DNA of 64,000 nt from Brasenia schreberi (Eukaryota; Streptophyta; Magnoliopsida; Nymphaeales; Cabombaceae): positions 11,254,501 through 11,318,500 of the forward strand of contig JAYKKT010000061.1 of NCBI GenBank assembly GCA_036023115.1. Direction: 5' to 3'. Below, piece by piece: positions 1 to 10,463 of this stretch. A program made the position numbers and the translations under genes. The notes below the pieces were generated by a model. It saw only the letters and a list, made by a program, of their open reading frames with translations, had not been told where the DNA came from and searched no databases. Within the stretch, counting starts at the first letter, position 1; every line of letters starts with the position of its first letter.

Positions 1-1215
1 TTTGGGTTCTAAATAAAGCATCCAACTCTTCATTCATTGCATGAGTCCATTCTTGTGATAATTGAACTTCTTTAAAGGTTGTAGGTTCCTTTATAGCTAA
101 AATATTTGTTACTAAAGTTCTAGTGAAAAACTATCATATGAGACAAATCTTTCATGAGGTCTAGAATCACGATTTGACCTTCTAAGAATAGGCATAGGGT
201 TCCTATTGTAATGTTGATCAAAAGGAGTAATAAAATGCCTAGTAATCATAGGTTCATCAAGATCATTTTCTTCATGAATTACCTCTTCACCTAAAATATC
301 ATTGAAGAGGGAGTAGGAGGAGTCATTAATAGAGCTATCATCATCCATGCTTTTAAAAACATATTCATTTTCAAAAAATCTAACATCTTGAGATACATAA
401 AGCTTATCATTTTTACAATCGTAATACCTATATTCCTTTTTGGTTATTCCATATCCTAGAAAGACACATTCTATGGCACGAGATGATAATTTATCATCTT
501 TATCAGTATAAACAAAGCATTTACATCCGAAAACATGTAATCTAGAATAGTTAGGAGAAACTTTAAAAAGTTTTTCTATAAGAGACATATTTTGTAAAAC
601 TGAAGAGGGCATTCGATTAATTAAATAGACTGTAGACATAATAGCTTCTGCCAAAAAAGTTTTAGGAACACCACTTCACAAAAGCAAAGTTCTTGTGGTT
701 TCCAAAATATGTTTATGCTTACGTTCAGAAACACCATTTTGTTGAGGAGTCTTAGAATAAGAAGTTTGATGTATAATCCCAAACTTATTGAGATGGTTTT
801 CAAAATCCTTTGACATAAACTCTCCTCCTGAATCAGATCTAAAAATTTTGATTTCGGAATCAAATTGATTCTTTACAAGATTATGAAAAATAACAAAATT
901 TTGAAAAACATCAGATTTTGCTTTTAAAAGATATACCCACGTATACCTAGTAAAGTCATCTATAAAAATGACATAATAGGAAATACCTCCTTTAGACAAA
1001 ACAGGTGCCGGACCCCATACATCTGAATAAATTATTTCGAAGGGTCTTGTTGTAACTTGTGTTTTGTTTGAAAATGGGAGATGTTGCATTTTACCAAGAA
1101 CAAAATCTTTGCAAGAAAAAGATTCATTAAATTTCATTCTAAGAGGACATTGATACAATTTTTGAGCATTAAGATGTCCAAGTCCTTTGTGTCATAAAAG
1201 GGCATCATTTGTCAA
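1..1215 (-). pseudogene. Copia A pre-integrase, integrase and start of reverse transcriptase
   Basis: Reading leftward from 1215, a pre-integrase segment has the family's LWHxxLGH motif with the Trp codon changed to TGA. The integrase core follows at 676-1158, with the first catalytic Asp in a SDVWGP context, the second in RSDSGGEF and the Glu in a QQNGVSERKH context. The C-terminal integrase region (112-654, VFGCKCFVY and VFLGY) comes in another frame after a frameshift near 655-680. The last ~100 bases encode an EPTTFKEV...W...AMNEELDAL segment, the start of Copia reverse transcriptase. The catalytic triad survives but the frame does not. This is a decayed copy, not a host gene. Confidence 0.9.
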
Positions 1216-1270
1216 AACATTAACATATCCTATACTATGCAAATAGTCCATAATGTAAAGTCCACCCTCT

Positions 1271-2075
1271 CTATGGCCACGCCCAATCACCTTCTTCGAG
1301 AGGCAGCCATTGAGTTTCTTTTGTTAAAGAGGAGCCAACCACATCAACCGTTGCTTTTTCCTTCATTTTGGCTTCAAGTTGCTTCAATTTTTGTTTAAGC
1401 GTAAGAATGAAAGATGAAGCATGTTCTTCTACTACGGCCACCTTCTTTTTTAATTTTGAGCAATGTGGCCTTATATGCCCGACTTCTCTACAATGATGGC
1501 AAATGATGTCTTTTCTTCCTTCTTCACTTTTGAAATGCGGAGGTCGGTAAGCCTTTATATTTGCTCCAGGTTTTGATGCGACGAAGGCGATGTCTCTTTT
1601 AAGTCTTGCTTCATTCATTCTTGTTTTCGCCATTTCAAGATCGGTAAGAATCTCTTCTTTTGTAGGAAAAGGTTTTATATGAATGAGAGATGATCTTACC
1701 CCTTCAAATTCTTCCTGAAAAGTTCTTAGAAATTGATATACAAAATCTTTATTATTTTCATATTGTCTCTCACTAAGACATTGTGTACATTTCTTTTTGT
1801 AACCATTCAATTGATTCCAAACATTGGAAAATTCTTCAAAAAATTCATTTACCCCTTTATCTCCTTGTTTAAGTGAGACCAATTTTGTCTCTTAATGTCA
1901 TCTTATGAGCCACATCGCTTTGAACATGGGATTTTTTTAAATATTTCCATGCTTTATTAGCATTAGTGAAATCGGCCAAAGTGTCCATAATGTGTTCATT
2001 TATATTATTCATGAGCACCCCATAGGATTGTTCTATGGCCTCATTCATATTCCTCTTTTTGTTCAAGTGTAACAT
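1271..2075 (-). pseudogene. Copia A gag (frameshifted)
   Basis: Two overlapping open segments (1869-2075 and 1271-1882) in different frames together make a Copia gag. The second has the typical LKQGDKGVNEFFEEFSNVW stretch and a CCHC zinc knuckle of the form CX2CX4HX4C (CHHCREVGHIRPHC), which binds the element's RNA. A frameshift near 1870-1880 separates the parts. After the zinc knuckle the frame runs on for about 60 residues and stops, with no DSG-type protease motif. Confidence 0.88.
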
Positions 2076-2305
2076 TGATAGAGGGTTCTACCTTCGAACC
2101 ACTTATATAACCCCATAATTTTTTGAAATACAAATAGTTTTTTATAGATTGGGCCCATGTTTTATAGATCAAAAGTGTTAGACGAAAATTTAAACCCCCT
2201 TTATCATCCATATTTTAAGGAGAAAAGAAACTAAAGAGGTAAACTTACAAAATACGATCGACACGCTTCCCGATGCGATAAACAATACTTACACAATCGA
2301 AAAAT

Positions 2306-2318
2306 GGCTCTGATACCA
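2306..2318 (-). other. Primer binding site of Copia A
   Basis: On the minus strand this reads TGGTATCAGAGCC, the standard plant Copia primer binding site complementary to the 3' end of initiator methionine tRNA. It abuts the LTR end at 2319 directly, which fixes the LTR boundary. Confidence 0.95.
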
Positions 2319-2695
2319 TGTAATAAAGGCAATGTTTCAATATAGTTATGAAAGATTGATAAGTGGACAACACCACAAAGTAATAATCACAAAGCCTTAG
2401 AAAAGGCAATAGTCGAGAGCAATAAGTGCATACGAAAAAGAGAACAAACACAACACAAACTTAAATAAATAATCTTTATTCATTAGCCATAAAAGGCTTG
2501 AATTTATAATGGTTTATAAGAGATTTATAGAGAAAAAGGTGTGAAAGAGAGTGAGAGTAAGGGAGAGGGTCATGAGGAAAGAAAGGGGAGCTGGCAGCCA
2601 GCCCCCAACGGCTAGTGGCCCCCCTGGCCCTGGCCCTGATGGCCCAATGGGTCAGGGCCTGCTAGGTCGGGCCAGAGGGGCCCAATTTTCTAACA
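2319..2695 (-). repeat. 5' LTR of Copia A (377 bp)
   Basis: On the minus strand the LTR begins TGTTAGAAAATTGGG at 2695 and ends TTTATTACA at 2319, giving TG...CA termini with short inverted TGT/ACA ends. A TATA-like CTATAAAT lies near 2519-2530 and an AATAAA signal near 2474-2480, both on the minus strand, as expected of U3 and R. The first ~120 bases are unusually GC-rich (GGCCC-type repeats). Confidence 0.92.
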
Positions 2696-3381
2696 ATAGT
2701 GTAGATTTCAGGGATACTCAAAAATACAAAAAAATGGTGGGCAAGCTTATATATTTGACCATTACTTGTGTAGATATCACTTATATTGTGGGTATTGTAA
2801 GCAGATTTATGCATTCACCAACTAAGAATCACATGGAAGCTGTGTATAGAATTCTCATATACTTGAAATCAACACCTGGTATGGGCCTTCTTTATTCGAT
2901 ATCCTGCAAGTTAAGTATTGAACTTTATTCTAATGCAGTCTGGAAATTAACTATAGGGTATGTGACACTACTTACGATAATATTATATCTTCGAAGAGCA
3001 AGAAACAAATTGTTATTGCTAGATCTACAACAAAAGATTAATACAGAGTGGTAGCTCATGCTATGTGTGAAGGAAAGTGGGTATCTTCTTTGCTGTATGA
3101 GTTGGGATTTAAATTTGCTCGACCTATCCCGGTATATTGTAACAACAGTGTAGCTATATAGATGACTTCCAATATAGTATATCACGAAAGAACCAAACAC
3201 ATAGAGATTGACTGTCACTTCATCAGAGAGAAGGTTTCAAATCAAGAATTTAAACTTGAGTATGATAAATCAGAAAAACAGAGGACTGATTTCCTAACCA
3301 AAGCCATCACCAACAAACAACTCAAGGATATTTTGTCGAAGTTGGGTGTTCTTAATATCTTTCACCCAACTTTAGGGGGAG
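2696..3381 (+). pseudogene. Copia B reverse transcriptase C-terminus and RNase H (decayed)
   Basis: Right of Copia A, the plus strand encodes the end of another Copia polyprotein. VGKLIYLT...DITY, VSRFMHSPTKNHMEA and RILIYLKSTPGMGLLY mark the reverse transcriptase/RNase H connection. Later HERTKHIEIDCHFIREK and KLGVLNIFHPTLGG mark the RNase H end. Parts are out of frame and the central RNase H acidic region is shortened. Purine-rich TTTAGGGGGAG at 3371-3381 is the polypurine tract. The rest of B lies left of Copia A, outside the window. Confidence 0.9.
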
Positions 3382-3600
3382 TGTTAGAGATTGTAACAAG
3401 TTCCCATAGTAGACTCATTATAATCCATATGTTTACTTTATGCTTATTTCGTTATACTTAATTAAGAGTAGGGGCAGATTAGTCTTTCAAGTTAGAAGGG
3501 TCTTATAAGTAGTGTGATTAGGGTTAAGTGTAGAGCAATATGAAAAGGGTCATGTGTGGTCGGCAATTAGAGAGAGGGCCGAAAATCTTATGTAGGGCTT
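3382..3600 (+). repeat. 3' LTR of Copia B (right end not resolved)
   Basis: TGTTAGAGATTGTAACAAG begins directly after the polypurine tract, as Copia LTRs do. A TATA-like TCTTATAAGTAG lies near 3509-3520. The 5' LTR is outside the window, so the right end cannot be set by comparison and the given end is only approximate. Confidence 0.7.
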
Positions 3601-5240
3601 GGTCAACTCACCCTTTGCTTGATTTTCTTCAAGTTGTAATTGACTTGATTTAAACTCAAATGTCTTCTTGTTGTTTCAACCATATGCCTTAGCCATGGCC
3701 TATCTTGGTCCTTCTTTTGTCCTTCGCCATTTGATTTGAACTTAGGGTGTAGTTCGTCATGGCTTGACCAACTTGGTTCCATTTGAGCTTCAATTAACTT
3801 GCATTTAAACTTGATGTTAAAGCACTCTTGCCTATTGTATGGCATGATCATTTGCACGATTGGCCTTGTACCAAGATTTGATTAGAGCTTTGAGTTGAAC
3901 TTTGCCTTGATTCGTTCCTGGGTTGGCATATTGACTTGTCTGGATTTGGTCAAGCCTTGGTTGGCTAGACTTGGTCTAGCCCTGAGTCGCCTTCTTGCTT
4001 TATTTGGTTGTGCTTGCATTTGTGGATTCGTCTTCATCTCTTCTCAAAACTTTTGTCTCCTGTTGATTCGGGTCTCGCTCTATTTTTGGACAAATCAGTA
4101 TTAACTTTCAGAATTTAAATTTCAAAACCTGATTTTGTAACTCCAGATTTTCAAAATATTTCCCAACATTTTCATTTCAAAATCATGTTTTGAAATTTTA
4201 TGAAATTCATAGGGCATGTTCAAATCATAGATTTTTAAAATATGCCCCAATTTATTTTGAAAAGTATTTTTAGGGTGTTTAAAGTAATGTATCATAAATT
4301 TTTAAAAATATTTTTTAAAATAAAAAATAGAGAAAATTAAGAAAAATTGTAAACAATTCTCATAAATCAAAATTGGGGTAAACATTGATCCATTGAACAT
4401 TCATTCAAATTACAAGTACAATTTTCATTAGCCAACAATAACAAATTGTTCTTAATATGTGGGTATAACAAATGATATCTTATATTACAATATGTTTCTA
4501 TAAATGTATTTCTACTAATAGTATAGGTACAATGAGTGATCTTATATCACAATGTGTTCTTATTGTTGTATTTTTGCTAATGTTAGTTCCAATGGAGTGA
4601 ATTTTTCTGGATATATTTCTTGACTCATCCATCCAAAAGCTTTTAAAATCAGTCAAAAAATTGGAGACAAGCAAAGAATACTTGGTTTGCTCAAATAAAA
4701 AATTAATAAATTAGATGATTTAATGACTCCCAAAGACTTTGTCTTAATTCTATATTTTGTTTTTGAAGTGACCAGTATTATCTATATTGCACCGTATCAT
4801 TGTATCGTATCGTGTACAACACTCTGTATCGCAAATTGCTGTATATCGTGCCGTATTGCTCGTAGGGTCTTTGGCTAAATAGAAACCCATAAAAATGCAG
4901 GTTTCTAGCTTCTATTCAAGGCTCCACAAGACTCCCTCTGGCGACTCTCCCTTTCCTTGGTGTTCAAGGGTTCAAAAAAATGTGCTCTACGGCGTCCATA
5001 AAATACTCTCAACCCGGATTATGGTATATTTTTTGTGTTTTGGGAATTTGTTTCTTTGTATTTATCATTTTTTGTGTTTTTCTTTTTTTGAATGACAAAA
5101 TATGAAGCTATAAAGTGCACGGACATGATTTTTATTGCTTTCGTAAAGTGGGAGACCCTTTATTTGAGTGTTATGTGAAGATTGAGGATTTATGAATTAC
5201 TTTTATTTTTAGAATTTTATTAGATTGAAATGTTTAATTG
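3601..5240. other. Gene-less AT-rich stretch with degenerate repeats
   Basis: No convincing gene. 3600-4000 is rich in CTTGG/TTGGTC words and may be old LTR. Around 4460-4585 a ~70-bp AT-rich unit occurs twice (ATCTTATAT...ACAAT...GT). At 4788-4860 TATCGTATCG-like words recur, a pattern often seen near decayed transposon ends. The hAT gene begins just to the right. Confidence 0.5.
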
Positions 5241-5249
5241 AGATGGGGG

Positions 5250-5597
5250 GAGAGGTGTTAGGGACTCCCAATTTCGGTTCGATGATCCGGCATGGCAGTG
5301 GGGTATAATAGTTGAGAAAAAGAGATGGAAGATAAAATGTTTGTTTTGTAAGAAGGTAGTTAGTGGTGAAATTTTACGATTAAAATATCACCTAGTAGGG
5401 ACTAGGAAAGAAGTTGCTTCATACACGAGCGTAGTTAAAAAATTGTTAGAAGCCATTAAATGATAATATATATAGATGATTGAGAGCATACATTAGAGGA
5501 GACAATAGAAGAATGATTTAGAGGTGTTTGAGGAAGAAAATGATATGCTATTAGATTGAGTGATAGTATTCCTTATAATGGTAGAGCAGAGGTTCAT
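5250..5597 (+). pseudogene. hAT transposase, N-terminal BED zinc-finger part
   Basis: The segment encodes DDPAWQWG, then WKIKCLFCKKVVSGEILRLK and YHL. This is the CX2C...HX3-5H BED finger typical of plant hAT transposases, which binds the transposon ends. A TGA follows near 5460, and later stretches have further stops. The remainder resumes at 10464 because Copia C lies between. At the junction the coding sense is kept (a GRAEVHS-like stretch continues into SSRLSTRRKR), which supports one interrupted gene. Confidence 0.8.
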
Positions 5598-5602
5598 AGT
5601 AG

Positions 5603-5952
5603 TGTTGAAGCTTATGAACGCGTTGACTGCATCAAAGAATGAGAGTGGATGACATGCAAAATGGGGCAGTTTTTATGGCTCTTCAAAAATTTTGTTTTAT
5701 GTTTTTTTAACTTCTATTTTATGTTTTTAAATGTAGTTTTAAATAATCCTCATTAATAGCACTTAGGTAAATTAGTTATTTATATTACTAATATTTAAAG
5801 GGGTGAAAACCCTATCAATAAGTGACGTTTTTGAATGAGATAGAAAGAGTACAAGGCAGCGATTGCACAGAGGCAGTCGACTGCCCCTTGGCCATCATCT
5901 CAAGTCTGTTGAATCTGAAATACTCTTGCAGTGATATGTTTTTTTTTGCATA
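5603..5952 (+). repeat. 5' LTR of Copia C
   Basis: It starts TGTTGAAGCTTATGAAC and ends TTTTGCATA next to the primer binding site; the 3' copy ends TTTTGCACA, so the terminal CA has mutated to TA here. It is about 21 bp longer than the 3' LTR, mostly through a local repeat of TTTTATGTTTTT near 5690-5730. Confidence 0.93.
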
Positions 5953-5965
5953 TGGTATCAGAGCC
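5953..5965 (+). other. Primer binding site of Copia C
   Basis: TGGTATCAGAGCC, the initiator methionine tRNA primer site, directly follows the 5' LTR. Confidence 0.95.
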
Positions 5966-6591
5966 TCTTTCTTAAACGAAACATTTGTATTTGTTGAAGA
6001 GTCTGTGTTGAAACATCATTAAGTATCTGTTGTCTGTGTTGATCTGGTTATCAACAACATCTGGACAACATCTGTTGAAGTTCTGTTGAAGAAACATCGT
6101 GGCTTCATATTTGGAATTTTATTTCACTCCCCACTGAAGTACAAGAACCTAGAACGAGAAAGTTGAATTGCCTCGGCTATCACTTGACTTACTCGATTGC
6201 ACATACGTAGATGTCTATATTCCAGTAATTGGTGTCATTGTCTACATCGATGATCTGTTTTATTGCATTTGGTGTCATTGTCTACATCAACGATTTGTAC
6301 TACTTCGTGTCTGAACATAAACTGCATTGTGCGTGTCTCATCAAATAAATTGCATCGTATTGAAGAACAAATATTGACAAGGAATCTACTACCTGTTGAG
6401 ATACATATATTAATTTGCTGCGTGTTGAGGTATATATCTGAACATAAACTACATCGTGTAGATACAACTTGACCATGTTGAAGTATAGATATCAACCTAC
6501 ACCTTGTTGAAGTAACAATCTGAGCTACTGCTTGTGACATTGATTTGTTGGGAATTGCTAAACATTTTTCTGTCGAGAACATATACAAGTT

Positions 6592-7570
6592 ATGGAAAGA
6601 AGGATAAAAGAAAGAAGGATGAAAGAGGAACTACAATCAGCCACATGTGGTAATGAACAGAAACTAGAACCATTTCAAATAACAAATATTCGTTTGGAAG
6701 AAAGAAATTATAGAGAATGGGCTAGATCAATTGAGTTTGTCCTACGTTCTCGAGAAAAGCTATCAATTATTAAACAAACTCAGCTACAACTAGATGAAGA
6801 TAATATAGATTTTGAGAGATGGTCCAAGGATGATGTCTTGGTAAGCTCCTAGCTTCTTCAATAAATGAATCAATCCATTAGCAAAACATTTATGTATATG
6901 GAATCGGGTGCATAAATTTGAACTGCAATTGAAGAAGCATATTCCAGGCAAAGGAATATTGCTAAAGAGTATGAGATAATTGAGAGAATAAGGAAATATC
7001 ATTAAAGAACCATATCGATAAGTGAGTATTATGGAGAATTACGAGAACTGTAGAACAAACAAAGATATATTATAGAAAATAAGTACAGCCACAATATAAA
7101 AGAGAGAACCGCAGATGGTGAAATTCAAAAAGTGTTTGACCTACTCTAAAGAATCTCACCTCAATATAAATTAATTAAATTGAATATTCTTAGCAAGGAA
7201 GAATTGTCATCACTAGGAATAATATATTCTCTCTTATTAAGAGAGGAAGATCAGAAAAATTTAGAGAAAGGGGAACAAATTCAAGATGAAAAATCTGCAT
7301 TTGCTGGTAGAGGTAACACTAATTATCATAGAGGTAGAGATTTAGTCAGAGGCCGTGGAAGAGGAAGATTTCAAAATTATGAAGATAAGAATAAATTACA
7401 ATTTACTCATTATGGGAAAAGAAGGCACACACGAGAACATTGTTGAGAAATTATTAGAAAACCAACAGAGCATAAGAATTATGGTAGTCACGTAGCAGCT
7501 ACATCTAAGAAAGAAAAAGTTGAACCAAGTCCTATAGATGAAATGACTGAATTGAAGAGACAACTTGCAG
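6592..7570 (+). pseudogene. Copia C gag (decayed)
   Basis: An open segment at 6592-6852 encodes a Copia gag N-terminus (FQITNIRLEERNYREWARSI). After a gap with stops, 7180-7446 carries an RGRGRGRFQ basic region and a damaged zinc knuckle in which the usual first cysteines are Tyr/Lys and only the His/Cys end (RRHTREHC) survives. The knuckle would not bind zinc normally. Confidence 0.85.
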
Positions 7571-7689
7571 AAATAGAAATACGACTGCATGACTAGCCTT
7601 CGACCACTTCATCAAAGACTGAAATAAGCCCTCTTACTTCCTACAGTATCAGTGGTAACTTCTCTGATAAAAATTCTAATTACTAGGTA

Positions 7690-9110
7690 ATTGATTAAAG
7701 GGTTACTGATCATATGGTAGGAAATAAGTCTAACTTTATAAAATATGAAGTTATCCCAACACCTCAATACGTAAAGGTGGCAAACGGTTCCTTGATTCCA
7801 ATGAAAGTAAAGGGAGTAATTGAAGGAAAAAATCTTAAGCTTAATTCCGTGATATACATTCCCAAATTTCTAGTAAATCTACCTTCCGTAAGTTCTTTGG
7901 TTAGAGATATGAATTATTCAATCACATTTTCTCCATCTGGTTGTGTTTTTCAGGATCTGAGGAAATGAAGAACCTTTGGATGTGGTGAACTAAGGAATGG
8001 GTTGTATCTACTTTCAAGACCACACACTGCAATATAGAGAAGAGCATTAACAACCACTCTTGCAGAAGAAGAGATAAGATTTTGGTATAGTCAGTTAGGT
8101 CATTTACCTGTCTAAAATTCATGAGTTTGTCTCTTTTATAATCCCAAGAAATTTAGTTATTCAATGCGATGTATGTCAGAGGACTAAGCATCATAGAGCC
8201 TTGTTTCCTAGTAGTGATTCTAAGTTGTCAATTTCATTTGAGTTAATTCATTCTGATGTATGTGGTCCATGTTTGATACCTTCTTTGAGAAATTTTAAAT
8301 ACATTGTTACGTTGATTGATGACTATTCCAGACTTACCTTCGTTTATCTTATGAAATTCAAATCAGAAGTATCATCGATTTTTCTTTTGGTTCACAGACT
8401 CATTAAGACTCAGTTTGGGTACACTATTAAGATCCTTAGATCTGATAATAGTGGTGAATTTTGTAATTCTAAGTTGGAGTCATATCTACAAAGTCATGAC
8501 ATTCTTCATCAGACTTCATGTGTAATACTCCACACCAAAATGGAGTTGCCGAACAGAAAAATAGACAAATTTTGAAAGTCCCACGAACCCTCCTTCTTGA
8601 ACATGGTGTTCTTAAATATTTCTGGCCTGAAGCTGTACTTACAACAATGTATCTCATGAATATTTCTGGCCTAAAGTTGTACTTACGGCAGTGTATCTCA
8701 TGAATAGACTTCCTACTGTGGTTCTTGATGGAAAATCTCCATTTAACTTGATCAAGCCTGAAACTAATCCATTTCATCTTATTCCTAGAGTATTTGGATG
8801 TGTTTGTTATGTTCATATTTATAGTCAATTTTAAGATAAACTCGATCCAAGGGCGGTCAAATGTGTTTTCGTTGGATATTCCTGTGAAAAGAAAAGATAT
8901 GTTTGCTATGACACTAGTTCTCATAGGAAATATATTTCCATGGATGTAATATTCTTTGAAACCTCTTCCTTCTTCAAAAATTCTATCAACTTATCAAATT
9001 CTACCATTGAAGAAACTGTTCTTTCACTGAACAATAATAGTGATGAAGTAAATGAAGATTACTCCCTTGTAGAAAATGATCAACAACAAGAAGAAAAGAA
9101 AATATAAGTG
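7690..9110 (+). pseudogene. Copia C protease and integrase (decayed)
   Basis: Near 7690 the DSGATDHM protease signature is damaged: the active DSG reads as stop plus RV, followed by TDHMVG. YVKVANGSLIPMK and LNSVIYIPKFLVNL follow. The integrase (8201-8575) has IHSDVCGP and RSDNSGEF, and the Glu region lies beyond a frameshift near 8520 (QNGVAEQKN). A 44-bp tandem duplication at about 8615-8702 repeats the LKYFWPEAV-coding stretch. All catalytic regions are recognisable but out of frame. Confidence 0.87.
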
Positions 9111-9169
9111 TATAAAAAGGAAAAGAGAAATATAATCATGCCCGATTCTATAGACACTATGAACCAAGG

Positions 9170-10060
9170 GGGAGAACCTTATGGTATTGATTATGAAGAA
9201 ACATTTACTCCAATTACTCATCTTCACTTCAGGATTCATTACTCTTCTTGCTATTGTTGCCGTAATTGTGAACTAATCAAATGAATGTGAATAATGTCTT
9301 TCTTAATGGTGACTTAGAAGAAGAAGTCTATATGCTGACTATCATCAAGTTACTTTTTCACTTAACAAGGCCTATCTTCTTTGCAAAGCCTTGTATGGTC
9401 TTAAACAAGCTCCTAGAGCCTGGTTTATGGAGCTGATAAAGTAGACGTAACCACGTATTAGCAACTTGTTAGAAAACTTATATATTTGACTATCACATAA
9501 CCAGACATAACATATGCAATGAGCATTGTGACTCGATTCATGCAGTTACCATTTAAGTACCATATGGAGACAATTTTTCATATACTAAGATATTTGAAAG
9601 CAATGCCTGGACAAGGAATATTATATAAAGTCAATAGTTACACAAAAATTGAAGTTTATACTTATGTTGATTGGGCAAGCTCTACTGAATATAGAAAATC
9701 AACTAAAGGATATACAACTCTTGTTAGAGGTAATATAGTATCATGAAAAAATAAAAAACAATCAGTTGTGACAAGGTCAATAACAGAAGCAGAATATAGG
9801 GTAATTGCATAAGGAATATGTGAAGGAAAGTGGTTGTGCTCCCTACTAATGGAAATTTGTCTATTTTCAAATAATTCTACTCCTATATTTTGTAACAGCA
9901 AAGCAATAATACAAATAGTCTTTAATCTGATATATCACGAGAGAACAAAACATATTGAAATCGATTGTCACTTTATACGGGACAACATACATACTAAAGA
10001 ATTTTAGCTTGAACATGTAAGGTAAGAGAATCAATATGCCGACATGCTTACTAAGGCACT
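9170..10060 (+). pseudogene. Copia C reverse transcriptase remnant and RNase H
   Basis: Only the beginning of the reverse transcriptase is seen (a DYEETFTP motif near 9190 and a FLNGDLEEEVYM-like stretch near 9300). The central catalytic YVDD region is absent. The sequence jumps to LVRKLIYLT, DITYAMSIVTRFM and RYLKAMPGQGILY (9470-9620), then RNase H with a DWA motif and a final HERTKHIEIDCHF block. The deletion removes the polymerase active site. Confidence 0.88.
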
Positions 10061-10134
10061 TAAAAGAAAGCTACTTCTCCAATTATGTAGCAAGTTAGGT
10101 GTAACATCCATCTTTCACCCAACTTAAGGGAGAG

Positions 10135-10463
10135 TGTTGAAGCTTATGAACACATTGACTGCATCAAAGGATGAGAGTGGATAACATGCAAAATGAGGTA
10201 GTTTCTGTGGCTCTTCAATAATTTTGTTTTATGTTTTTAAAGGTAGTTTTAAATAAGTCTCATTAATGACACTTAAGTAAATTAGTTCTTTGTATTAATG
10301 ATATTTAAAAGGTGAAAACCCTACCAGTAAGTGACGTTTTTAAATGAGATAGAAAGAGTACAGGGTGGCGGCTGCACAGAGGCAACCGACTGTCCCTTGG
10401 CCATCATATCAAGTCTGTTGAATCTGAAATACTCTTGCAATGGTATGTTTTTTCTTTTGCACA
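10135..10463 (+). repeat. 3' LTR of Copia C
   Basis: It starts TGTTGAAGCTTATGAAC and ends TTTTGCACA. It is homologous to 5603-5952 over its whole length and is followed by AGTAG, the second copy of the target duplication. Confidence 0.93.

Larger units (their letters stand above)
1..2695 (-). mobile_element. Ty1/Copia retrotransposon A (5' part, runs off the left edge)
   Basis: The element reads right to left. Its 5' LTR is at 2319-2695, the primer binding site at 2306-2318, then gag, integrase and the first residues of reverse transcriptase at the window edge. Gag before integrase before reverse transcriptase is the Copia order. Stops and frameshifts break gag and the pre-integrase region, so this copy cannot act on its own. 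The protease segment appears deleted: only about 250 bp separate the gag zinc knuckle (near 1450-1500) from the pre-integrase motif (near 1190). The right end lies inside another Copia element (B), so A is the younger insertion. The bases beyond the LTR (2696-2700, ATAGT) should be one copy of the 5-bp target duplication; the other lies outside the window. Confidence 0.93.
5603..10463 (+). mobile_element. Complete but decayed Ty1/Copia retrotransposon C with both LTRs
   Basis: Two direct LTRs (5603-5952 and 10135-10463), a methionine-tRNA primer binding site (5953-5965), gag, protease, integrase and RNase H remnants, and a purine tract just before the 3' LTR (TAAGGGAGAG) define a full element. 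The 5-bp target duplication AGTAG is at 5598-5602 and 10464-10468. The internal region has many stops and most of the reverse transcriptase is missing, so the copy is dead. It sits inside a hAT transposase gene. Several LTR differences and a 21-bp length difference show it is old. Confidence 0.95.
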
